Program-made: the position numbers and the translations under genes
Shown: piece by piece, positions 14,724-21,711 of the stretch
How positions within the stretch are numbered: the stretch's first letter is position 1
Layout: the number at the start of each line of letters is the position of its first letter
NCBI GenBank assembly: GCA_002368575.1
Contig: DFEA01000058.1
Span: 1 to 22,601, forward strand
DNA length: 22,601 nucleotides
Reading direction: 5' to 3'
Source of the DNA: Lachnospiraceae bacterium UBA3814
GTDB lineage: Bacteria > Bacillota > Clostridia > Lachnospirales > Lachnospiraceae
The notes under the pieces: generated by a model
Told to the model about the DNA's origin: nothing
The model's database searches: none
What the model saw: the letters and a program-made list of their open reading frames with translations, nothing else

Positions 14724-16349
14724 ATGGATAAAAAGATGTATAAGATCATGCTTGCGGACGATGAGGGTATCGTTATCGATTCGCTGAAATTCATAATAGA
14801 CAGGAATTTTGAAGGGCTTTGTGAGATAGAATCGGCAAAGACAGGAAGATCGGTCATAGAGCTTGCCGAGAGCTTCAAGCCTGATATCGCCTTTATGGAT
14901 ATCCAGATGCCGGGTATAAACGGGATAGAGGCGATGAAGGAGATAAAGCGCTTTAATTCCAATATAATCTTCATAGTCATGAGCGCCTACGACAAATTTG
15001 ATTACGCCAAGGAAGCAATAGGGCTTGGCGTAATGGAATACCTCAATAAGCCCTTTACCAGGGAGATGATCGTAAAGGTTCTGGAAAGGGCCATGGACAG
15101 GATCAGCAGGGAGCGGGAGAAAAGAAGCAGGGAGCTCCTTATCAGGGAAAAGATAGAAACAGTAACACCTGTTATTGAAAGCGGCTTTATCTATTCCGTG
15201 CTGTTTCAGGAAAATTATGCGGGAGACGCTGAAAAATATAAGGAGCTTCTGAGCATTGATGAGGAGTACGGCTATATGCTGGTGGTGGCAGCGGGGGCGG
15301 ACGAGGAGGAGGGGCTTTCAAATCCTGTAGGTACGGGGATAAGGCTGCAGGACCGATACGGAAAGCTCAGGGAGATAATAAAGCTTAGGCTCAACTGTGT
15401 GACCGGACCGCTGCTTTCCAATAAGATAATCTGCTTTACTCCTGTTTCCGAAAACATAGTGGAATACGAGAGAAGGATAGCCATAATTGAAAAATGCGAG
15501 CAGCTAAGGCAGGAGCTTAACGAAAAAACGGGTGAGATGTTCAGGATAGGGATAGGGGGCATTGAAGCCATTCCCTCCCTTCCGAATTCCTACAGACAGG
15601 CTCTGGAGGCGCTTAAGTTTTCAAAGCAGGGGGTGGCACACGCAAAGGATCTGCCCGTGGGGTGCAGCTACGAGCCCGACTACCCGATAGATATAGAAAA
15701 AAAACTCTTTCTGGCTGTTGAAAACGGCGATACATATTTAACAGGGGACTATTCGGGACAGTTTTTCAACTGGATGGAGCGGACCTATCCTGACAGACTT
15801 ACCGATATCAAGCTTAAATGCCTGGAATTTGTGCTGTGGGCCGAGAGGCTTGCGTATCTGGCAGGCGGAATGATGTATGTTTTTACCTACAGGACCGACT
15901 ATCTTCCCACCGTGACGGGTTTTAAGGATCTTAAGGAAACCAGGCGCTGGTTTTTAAACAAAATGACTGAGGCGGCCAGCAACGTTACCCATAAGAAAGA
16001 GGAAAGGGTGGGGAGCATGGTCTCCGAGGCAAAGCATTTTATAGAGAAAAATTTTTCAAGGGATATTTCTCTGGACGACGTTGCAAACAGTGTGGATGTG
16101 AGTCCCTACTATTTTACGAGGATGTTCAAGGAGGAAACGGGAGAGACCTTTGTCGAGTTCCTTACCCGTGTCAGGATAAACAGGGCAAAGGAGCTTATAA
16201 GGGATCCTCATATAGCAATAGGTGAGATAGGACAGTCAGTAGGCTATTTTGACCCCAATTACTTCTCAAGGATCTTCAAAAAAAATGTAGGCCTTACCCC
16301 TACCGAGTTCCGCCTTTCGGTTCATACATCTGATAATAAGAACACTTAG
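14724..16349 (+). CDS. Response regulator with AraC-type DNA-binding domain, YesN type
   Basis: The transcription factor partner of the kinase; 541 residues. The receiver domain (about 5-125) has the acidic pair Asp12/Asp13, phosphoacceptor Asp59 (AFMDIQMPG), Ser87 and Lys109 (LNKPF). A middle region of about 300 residues is typical of YesN-class regulators. The C-terminal AraC domain (about 430-530) has two helix-turn-helix units ending in the signature GYFDPNYFSRIFKKNVGLTPTEFR. It should bind DNA upstream of sugar transporter genes; the ChvE-type operon at 17697 and possibly the operon at 2432 are candidates. It begins 34 bases after the kinase stop; a second ATG at 14736 is also possible. 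The last codons form one arm of a 17-bp inverted repeat. Confidence 0.93.
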   Translation: MDKKMYKIMLADDEGIVIDSLKFIIDRNFEGLCEIESAKTGRSVIELAESFKPDIAFMDIQMPGINGIEAMKEIKRFNSNIIFIVMSAYDKFDYAKEAIGLGVMEYLNKPFTREMIVKVLERAMDRISREREKRSRELLIREKIETVTPVIESGFIYSVLFQENYAGDAEKYKELLSIDEEYGYMLVVAAGADEEEGLSNPVGTGIRLQDRYGKLREIIKLRLNCVTGPLLSNKIICFTPVSENIVEYERRIAIIEKCEQLRQELNEKTGEMFRIGIGGIEAIPSLPNSYRQALEALKFSKQGVAHAKDLPVGCSYEPDYPIDIEKKLFLAVENGDTYLTGDYSGQFFNWMERTYPDRLTDIKLKCLEFVLWAERLAYLAGGMMYVFTYRTDYLPTVTGFKDLKETRRWFLNKMTEAASNVTHKKEERVGSMVSEAKHFIEKNFSRDISLDDVANSVDVSPYYFTRMFKEETGETFVEFLTRVRINRAKELIRDPHIAIGEIGQSVGYFDPNYFSRIFKKNVGLTPTEFRLSVHTSDNKNT

Positions 16350-16497
16350 AACCGAAAGGCGGAACAGTCGAACGAAGTCAACACAGCCTTGAATCGTCAG
16401 TAAAATAAAAGGGACTTCGTGAGACCCCAGCCAAAGAGTAGTGGAGCCAAAAGCCCTTACACACAACCTCACTGAAAGCACCCGAAAGGCGGAACAG
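16307..16497 (+). repeat. Three copies of a CCGAAAGGCGGAAC repeat around a 152-base gap
   Basis: GTTCCGCCTTTCGGTTC (16307-16323), inside the regulator's last codons, is matched by its perfect 17-bp complement at 16349-16365, and the 16-base string CCGAAAGGCGGAACAG occurs at both 16352-16367 and 16482-16497. Between the direct copies, ACGAAGTC/GACTTCGT (16372-16379/16413-16420) forms another stem. No gene is visible in 16350-16501. The outer copies could be ends of a small MITE-like element, but I see no target duplication. The last copy supplies the only purine-rich stretch upstream of the start at 16502. Confidence 0.6.
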
Positions 16498-16501
16498 CTG
16501 A

Positions 16502-17539
16502 ATGAAAAAACTCAGGATCTATGCCCTCCTTGCAATACTTATATCCATACTGCTTACCTCCTGCGGGAAGTCCGGCAGTCAGGTCAGCGAAAAAAACAGT
16601 CCTGATCCGGAGGATGACGCCATTCAGATAGGAGTTACCTTCGACAGCTTTGTCATAGAGCGCTGGGAAAGAGATCGTGATATCTTTGTTTCAACCGCGA
16701 AGGACCTGGGGGCAGAGGTCTACGTGCAGAACGCAAACGGAAGCGTGGAGAAGCAGAAGGAGCAGATCGGCTATTTCATAGAAAAGAAAATGGATGTCAT
16801 AGTGGTCATAGCGGTTGACAGTGAAGCGCTGAACAGTGAGGTAAGACATGCCAAAGATGCGGGAATAAAGGTCGTAGCCTATGACAGGCTTGTAAACAAC
16901 GCCGACGTCGATCTTTATATCTCCTTTGACAATGAGATGGTCGGAAGGTTCATGGCTGACGCCATCATAAGAGCCACGGGCGGGAAGGGCAGCATAATCA
17001 AGATAAACGGTCCTTCCAAGGATAATAACGTTTCCCTTGTCAATAAAGGCTTCGATCAGGAGATCTCGGGAACCGGCATAGTGGTTGAGGATACCTATTA
17101 CGCTTCGGAATGGAAGGGGGAGGAGGCCTTCAATTACCTTACGGAGCATTCGGAAATCGCCGACAGGGCAGACGCGGTCATGTGCGGAAACGATTCCCTG
17201 GCCGGACAGGCCGTCAGGTACTATTCGGAAAAAAGGAGGGCAGGAAATATCCCGATAGTCGGACAGGACGCGGATCTGGATGCCTGCCAGAGAGTAGTCG
17301 AGGGCACCCAGATCATGACTGTTTACAAGCCCATAGAGGAGCTGGCGAAACGGGCGGCGCAGTATTCGATAAACCTTGCCAGGGGAAACAGCATAAATGA
17401 AGGCAGTATGAGCGACGGCACCTATGAAGTGCCTTACGTCAGCATAGAACCGGTAATGATAGATAAGGAAAATATTGATAATGTCATAATCGGGAGCGGC
17501 TTTCATCTAAGGGAGGATGTATATCTTAAGGAAAGATAG
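16502..17539 (+). CDS. XylF-like sugar-binding lipoprotein without its own transporter genes
   Basis: A 345-residue lipoprotein: signal with lipobox LLTSC and lipidated Cys21, an acidic linker, then a type I periplasmic-binding fold from about residue 40. It resembles E. coli D-xylose-binding protein XylF at many points: ERWERDRDIF, VQNANGS, AYDRLVNNADVDLYISFDNE, GQDADLDACQRVVEGTQIMT, VYKPIEELA and the final GFHL. No ATPase or permease follows before a strong terminator, so it may share the transporter encoded downstream, or act with the kinase as a second ligand receptor. Xylose or a related aldopentose is the likely ligand by homology. The ATG lies nine bases after GGCGG, a weak ribosome binding site that comes from the repeat at 16482-16497. 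Confidence 0.88.
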   Translation: MKKLRIYALLAILISILLTSCGKSGSQVSEKNSPDPEDDAIQIGVTFDSFVIERWERDRDIFVSTAKDLGAEVYVQNANGSVEKQKEQIGYFIEKKMDVIVVIAVDSEALNSEVRHAKDAGIKVVAYDRLVNNADVDLYISFDNEMVGRFMADAIIRATGGKGSIIKINGPSKDNNVSLVNKGFDQEISGTGIVVEDTYYASEWKGEEAFNYLTEHSEIADRADAVMCGNDSLAGQAVRYYSEKRRAGNIPIVGQDADLDACQRVVEGTQIMTVYKPIEELAKRAAQYSINLARGNSINEGSMSDGTYEVPYVSIEPVMIDKENIDNVIIGSGFHLREDVYLKER

Positions 17540-17543
17540 CATT

Positions 17544-17577
17544 AAATTGCTCCGGTCGGAAGGACCGGAGCAATTTT
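17544..17577 (+). terminator. Intrinsic terminator of the sensing operon
   Basis: A perfect 14-bp stem, AAATTGCTCCGGTC (17544-17557) with its complement (17563-17576), closed by GGAAG and ending in four T residues. It separates the sensing genes from the ChvE-type transporter operon, which has its own promoter at 17619. Confidence 0.88.
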
Positions 17578-17602
17578 GTACTATATGCACAATGAAGAAG
17601 CA

Positions 17603-17647
17603 AATTTTTCCTATTTTATTGTCAAAAAAACGTGATAAACTTATGAT
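17603..17647 (+). promoter_or_regulatory. Promoter of the ChvE-type transporter operon with AT-rich box
   Basis: TTGTCA (17619-17624), a 17-base spacer and TATGAT (17642-17647) make a good sigma-A promoter. The box AATTTTTCCTATTTTATT at 17603-17620 abuts the -35 and matches 2314-2332 before the other transporter operon. The leader then runs about 43 bases to a strong ribosome binding site, GGGAGGA at 17684-17690. Confidence 0.72.
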
Positions 17648-17696
17648 TATCAAATAAGTGCGCAAAAGCACAAAATCTAAACAGGGAGGATCTAAA

Positions 17697-18857
17697 ATGA
17701 AAAGAAAACTTCTTAGTGCTTTATTGTCAACGGCATTAGCAGCTTCACTGCTCGCAGGCTGTGCAGCTCCGGCAGCTACCTCGGCACCGGCGGCAGATGC
17801 AGCACCCGCAGCAGAGGCTGAGGCAGAAGCTCCTGCAGATGATGCGGCAGCAGAAGCAGAGGCTCCCGCAGGCGGCGCAGGCGGAAAGGTTGGCGTATCG
17901 ATGCCTACGAAGGATCTTCAGAGATGGAACCAGGACGGCGACAACATGAAGACCCAGCTTGAGGCAGCAGGCTATGAGGTTGATCTTCAGTATGCTTCCA
18001 ACGATGTACAGACACAGCTTTCACAGATCGAAAACATGATCTCAAGCGGCTGCAACGTTTTAGCTATCGCAGCGATCGAGGGTTCTTCACTTGGTGAGGC
18101 TCTTGATATGGCAAAGGATGCGGGCATCCCCGTTATCGCTTATGACCGTCTGCTTATGGATTCCGATGCGGTTTCCTATTATGCAACCTTCGATAACTAC
18201 ATGGTTGGTACGGTTCAGGGTCAGTATATAGTAGATACTCTTGATCTTGAAAATGCTGAAGGCCCCTTCAACCTTGAGATTACAGCAGGTGATCCCGGTG
18301 ACAACAACGCAGGCTACTTCTTCAACGGCGCTTACGATGTTCTTAAGCCCTATATCGATTCCGGCAAGCTCGTAGTCGTTTCCGGACAGAACACCTTTGA
18401 GCAGTGCGCAACCCCTACATGGGCAACTGAGACAGCTCAGTCCAGAGCAGAAAACATCCTTTCCTCTTACTATGCAGACGGAACCAACGTAGACGTATGG
18501 CTGTGTTCAAATGACTCAACAGCTCTCGGCGTTGAGAACGCTCTTGCAGCAAACTACAACGGGACCTATCCTATCATTACCGGTCAGGACTGCGATATCG
18601 AGAACGTGAAGAACATGATCGCAGGCAAGCAGTCAATGTCAGTATTCAAGGATACACGTACACTTGCCAGCCAGGTTGTTAAGATGGTCGGCCAGATCCT
18701 TAACGGTGAAGAGGTTGACGTTAACGATACCGAGACCTACAACAACAACGTTATAACTGTTCCTTCATACCTTTGCGAGCCTGTATTCGCAGATGTAAAC
18801 AACTATAAGGAGCTCCTCATCGACTCAGGTTACTACACAGAGGATCAGTTAAAGTAA
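17697..18857 (+). CDS. chvE: Multiple-monosaccharide ABC transporter substrate-binding lipoprotein, ChvE-like
   Basis: An extracellular sugar-binding lipoprotein of 386 residues from the ATG at 17697. The signal ends in lipobox LLAGC with Cys22, followed by an unusually Ala/Glu/Pro-rich linker to about residue 63. The binding domain tracks ChvE of Agrobacterium closely: VGVSMPTKDLQRWNQDG, DLQYASNDVQTQLSQIENM, IPVIAYDRLLMDSDAVSYY, TFDNYMVG, GDPGDNNAGYFF, SGQNTFEQ, GQDCDIENVK and the ending SGYYTEDQLK. ChvE binds several aldoses (glucose, galactose, arabinose, xylose), so broad specificity is expected. The frame is open to 17658, but GGGAGGA at 17684-17690 fixes the start at 17697. A strong hairpin follows the gene, probably protecting this message or limiting read-through to the ATPase. 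Confidence 0.93.
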   Translation: MKRKLLSALLSTALAASLLAGCAAPAATSAPAADAAPAAEAEAEAPADDAAAEAEAPAGGAGGKVGVSMPTKDLQRWNQDGDNMKTQLEAAGYEVDLQYASNDVQTQLSQIENMISSGCNVLAIAAIEGSSLGEALDMAKDAGIPVIAYDRLLMDSDAVSYYATFDNYMVGTVQGQYIVDTLDLENAEGPFNLEITAGDPGDNNAGYFFNGAYDVLKPYIDSGKLVVVSGQNTFEQCATPTWATETAQSRAENILSSYYADGTNVDVWLCSNDSTALGVENALAANYNGTYPIITGQDCDIENVKNMIAGKQSMSVFKDTRTLASQVVKMVGQILNGEEVDVNDTETYNNNVITVPSYLCEPVFADVNNYKELLIDSGYYTEDQLK

Positions 18858-18865
18858 TCATATCG

Positions 18866-18929
18866 GCCCTGAAAGGGCAGTATAAAGCATAACATTATAG
18901 CAGGCGGGTTTGTAAAAGCCCGCCTGCTT
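18866..18929 (+). terminator. Strong intercistronic hairpin after the ChvE-like gene
   Basis: AGCAGGCGGG (18899-18908) pairs with CCCGCCTGCT (18919-18928), extended by three more pairs around a GTAA loop, with almost no T-run after it (TTGCGCG). A smaller hairpin GCCCT/AGGGC lies at 18866-18878. Without a T-tract it is more likely a 3'-end stabiliser or partial attenuator that raises binding-protein output over the ATPase and permeases than a full terminator. Confidence 0.6.
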
Positions 18930-18992
18930 GCGCGATAAGACATCATATCAACACAGGATAGATTCGTAATTGTTTTGAATGGAGGGATATTT

Positions 18993-20531
18993 TTGGGTAA
19001 AGTTATACTTCAGATGAAAAATATCACTAAAACCTTCCCGGGCGTAAAAGCGCTCGATAATGTAAACCTTGAGGTTGAGGAAGGTGAGATCCACGCACTG
19101 GTGGGGGAAAACGGTGCCGGAAAATCCACGCTCATGAATGTGCTCAGCGGCATTTATCCTTACGGAACCTATGAAGGAGATATCATATATAACGGGGAGG
19201 TCTGCAAGTTCCAGAAAATAAAGGATTCCGAAAGCCGAGGGATCGTTATCATTCATCAGGAGCTGGCGCTCGTCCCCCAGATGTCCATAGGCGAAAATAT
19301 GTTCCTCGGAAACGAGCGTGGAAAGAAAAATGCGATAAACTGGAATGAAACCTACGGTGAAGCGGATAAATACTTAAAGATGGTAGGGTTGTCCGAATCA
19401 TCACGGGTTCTTATAAAGGATATAGGAACAGGTAAACAGCAGCTCGTGGAAATAGCAAAGGCTCTTGCGAAGAAGGCAAAGCTTCTGATACTGGATGAGC
19501 CTACCTCATCCCTTAATGAAACCGATTCCCGGGCTCTTCTTGATCTCATGCTCGAGTTTAAGAAGCAGGGAATGACCATGATAATTATTTCCCATAAGCT
19601 TAATGAGGTGGTATATGTAGCGGATAAGATAACCGTTATCCGTGACGGCTCCACTGTCGAGACCATGGACTGTCATTCGATGAAGATAGATGAAGACAGG
19701 ATCATAAGAGGAATGGTAGGACGTGAGATCACCAACCGCTTCCCCAAGAGGGAAAATGTTGAGATCGGCGACATAAATATGGAGGTGAAGGGCTGGACTG
19801 TCCATCACCCTGTATACACGGAGCGTAAGGTGGTGGATAATGTGAGCCTTAACGTAAGAGCCGGAGAGGTCGTCGGGATCTACGGACTTATGGGAGCCGG
19901 GCGTACCGAGCTTGCCATGAGCATATTCGGAAGATCCTATGGCTCCGGTATCGCGGGAAGCCTGAAAATACACGGAAGAGAGGTCGATCTGAAGACTCCT
20001 CGTGAGGCCATTGAAGCCGGGCTTGCCTATGTTACGGAGGACCGGAAGGGCAACGGTCTGGTGCTTTCCAATCCTATCAGGGTAAATACCTCCCTTGCCA
20101 ATATGAAGAGCGTCAGCGAAAGAGGCGTCATAGACGTGGATAAGGAGTATGCCGTAGCCGTAGAATATAAGGACAAGCTTAAGACAAAAACACCTACGGT
20201 GGAACAGAATGTAGGTAATCTGTCAGGAGGAAACCAGCAGAAGGTACTCCTTGCCAAATGGATGTTCACGGATCCGGATATCCTGATCCTTGACGAGCCT
20301 ACAAGAGGTATAGACGTGGGAGCCAAATACGAGATCTACTGTATCATCAATGATCTTGTAAGGGAGGGTAAGTCAGTAGTGATGATCTCCTCCGAGCTTC
20401 CGGAGGTCATAGGCATGAGCGACAGGATCTATATCATGAACGAGGGCAGGTTCGTTGGAGAGATCAGCTCGGCAGAGGCGACACAGGAGAGCATCATGGC
20501 TAATATAATACAGTCGGGGAGGGATAAGTGA
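18993..20531 (+). CDS. mmsA: Multiple-monosaccharide ABC transporter ATP-binding protein, MmsA/GguA type
   Basis: The double ATPase that powers the second sugar transporter; 512 residues from the TTG at 18993, which matches the family's usual length. Domain 1 has GENGAGKST (Walker A) and LLILDEPTSSL; the segment GIYPYGTYEGDIIYNG is the short insert typical of GguA/XylG proteins. Domain 2 has the degenerate GLMGAGRTE, the signature NLSGGNQQKV and ILILDEPTRGIDVG. GGAGGG at 18981-18986 is six bases before this TTG and would lie inside the gene if the earlier TTG at 18975 were used. The stop overlaps the ribosome binding region of the permease (one base between stop and ATG), so the genes are translationally coupled. 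Confidence 0.93.
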   Translation: MGKVILQMKNITKTFPGVKALDNVNLEVEEGEIHALVGENGAGKSTLMNVLSGIYPYGTYEGDIIYNGEVCKFQKIKDSESRGIVIIHQELALVPQMSIGENMFLGNERGKKNAINWNETYGEADKYLKMVGLSESSRVLIKDIGTGKQQLVEIAKALAKKAKLLILDEPTSSLNETDSRALLDLMLEFKKQGMTMIIISHKLNEVVYVADKITVIRDGSTVETMDCHSMKIDEDRIIRGMVGREITNRFPKRENVEIGDINMEVKGWTVHHPVYTERKVVDNVSLNVRAGEVVGIYGLMGAGRTELAMSIFGRSYGSGIAGSLKIHGREVDLKTPREAIEAGLAYVTEDRKGNGLVLSNPIRVNTSLANMKSVSERGVIDVDKEYAVAVEYKDKLKTKTPTVEQNVGNLSGGNQQKVLLAKWMFTDPDILILDEPTRGIDVGAKYEIYCIINDLVREGKSVVMISSELPEVIGMSDRIYIMNEGRFVGEISSAEATQESIMANIIQSGRDK

Positions 20532-20532
20532 A

Positions 20533-21699
20533 ATGAGTATCAATATTAAAGCTGTTCTGAAAAAATATTTCATGGTATTGGTCCTGATCGTAGTCCTTCT
20601 GGCTTTTCATGCCGCAACAGGCGGAAAGATGCTGCTTGCCCAGAATATCAACAACCTGATCTCACAGAATGCCTATGTATTTGTTCTTGCGGCAGGCATG
20701 CTTCTGTGTATTCTGACGGGAGGTAATATCGATCTGGCCTGCGGCTCCGTGGTCTGCTTTATCGGCGGTATCGGAGCGGTGATGATGGATCATGATCTTC
20801 CCGCGTTTCTGGCGGTTATCGTTATGCTTGCGGGCGGTCTTCTGGTAGGAGCGTGGCAGGGCTTCTGGATAGCCTATGTGAAGGTTCCTCCGTTCATTGC
20901 CACCCTTGCGGGCATGTATGCGTTCCGCGGCTTATCCAATGTAGTACTTCAGGGATACGCGGTCGGTATAAGAAACGAGGGCTTTCTGAATGTATTCGGA
21001 GGCGGCGCGGACTGCTATGTTCCCGATCTTTTCGGAAGCGGCTCCTTAAACCTTACCTGTGTGCTGGCGGGTGTCGTACTGGTTGCGGTCTATGTGGTCA
21101 TGGTCATAAAAAGCCGGGTGAATGCCAGATCTAAGGGATATGAGGTCGAACCCTTTTATTCCGCGCTTGTGAAGCTGGTACTTATAAGTGCCGCGGTGAT
21201 CTGGTTTTTCTATAAGCTGGCTCAGTACAAGGGTATTCCTTCCTCTCTTATCTGGATAGGCATCGTGCTTCTGTCCTATTCCTATATTACCTCCAATACC
21301 ACAATGGGGCGTTATCTGTATGCGGTCGGCGGAAATGAGAAGGCCACCAATCTTTCAGGTATCGATTCCAGAAAGGTTTACTTCTTTGCATACACGAACA
21401 TGGGTCTTATGGCCGGTCTTGGCGGTATCCTTACGATAGCAAGAGCTACGCAGGCTCAGCCGACCTTCGGACAGGGCTATGAAATGGATGCCATCGCAGC
21501 CTGCTTTATCGGCGGCGCTTCAGCCTACGGCGGAGAAGGAAATATATTCGGTATCGTGATCGGTGCTCTGCTCATGGGTGTCATCAACATGGGTATGTCC
21601 ATCATGGGTACTGATGCCAATTACCAGAAGGTAATAAAGGGACTTGTTGTTCTTGGCGCGATCATCTTTGATGTTTTGTCAAATAAGAAGAAAAATTAA
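20533..21699 (+). CDS. mmsB: Multiple-monosaccharide ABC transporter permease, MmsB/GguB type, first copy
   Basis: A membrane channel subunit of 388 residues, longer than RbsC-type permeases and in the range of GguB/XylH. Many hydrophobic helices are present, with LTGGNIDLACGSVVCFIGG near residue 61, the conserved VKVPPFIATLAGMYAFRG, a charged cytoplasmic loop near residue 200 (KSRVNARSKGYEVE), and GRYLYAVGGNEKATNLSG before the last helices, followed by MDAIAACFIGGASAYGGEG. GGGAGGG at 20517-20523 serves as ribosome binding site. It begins one base after the ATPase stop. It is followed after 12 bases by a clear paralogue, so the channel may be a heterodimer. Confidence 0.92.
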   Translation: MSINIKAVLKKYFMVLVLIVVLLAFHAATGGKMLLAQNINNLISQNAYVFVLAAGMLLCILTGGNIDLACGSVVCFIGGIGAVMMDHDLPAFLAVIVMLAGGLLVGAWQGFWIAYVKVPPFIATLAGMYAFRGLSNVVLQGYAVGIRNEGFLNVFGGGADCYVPDLFGSGSLNLTCVLAGVVLVAVYVVMVIKSRVNARSKGYEVEPFYSALVKLVLISAAVIWFFYKLAQYKGIPSSLIWIGIVLLSYSYITSNTTMGRYLYAVGGNEKATNLSGIDSRKVYFFAYTNMGLMAGLGGILTIARATQAQPTFGQGYEMDAIAACFIGGASAYGGEGNIFGIVIGALLMGVINMGMSIMGTDANYQKVIKGLVVLGAIIFDVLSNKKKN

Positions 21700-21711
21700 G
21701 GAGGAGGAGTC

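Noticed and set aside
16266..16481. 71-residue minus-strand frame across the repeat at the regulator end
   Set aside because: It is made of the repeat copies and intervening hairpins; no family resemblance or ribosome binding site was found.
16691..17506. 271-residue open frame opposite the XylF-like gene
   Set aside because: Antisense to a clearly homologous protein; length reflects codon bias rather than coding.
17619..17660. Catabolite-responsive (cre) site near the second transporter promoter
   Set aside because: A central CG flanked by A-runs is present near 17631, but the flanking TG and CA positions of the cre consensus do not fit.
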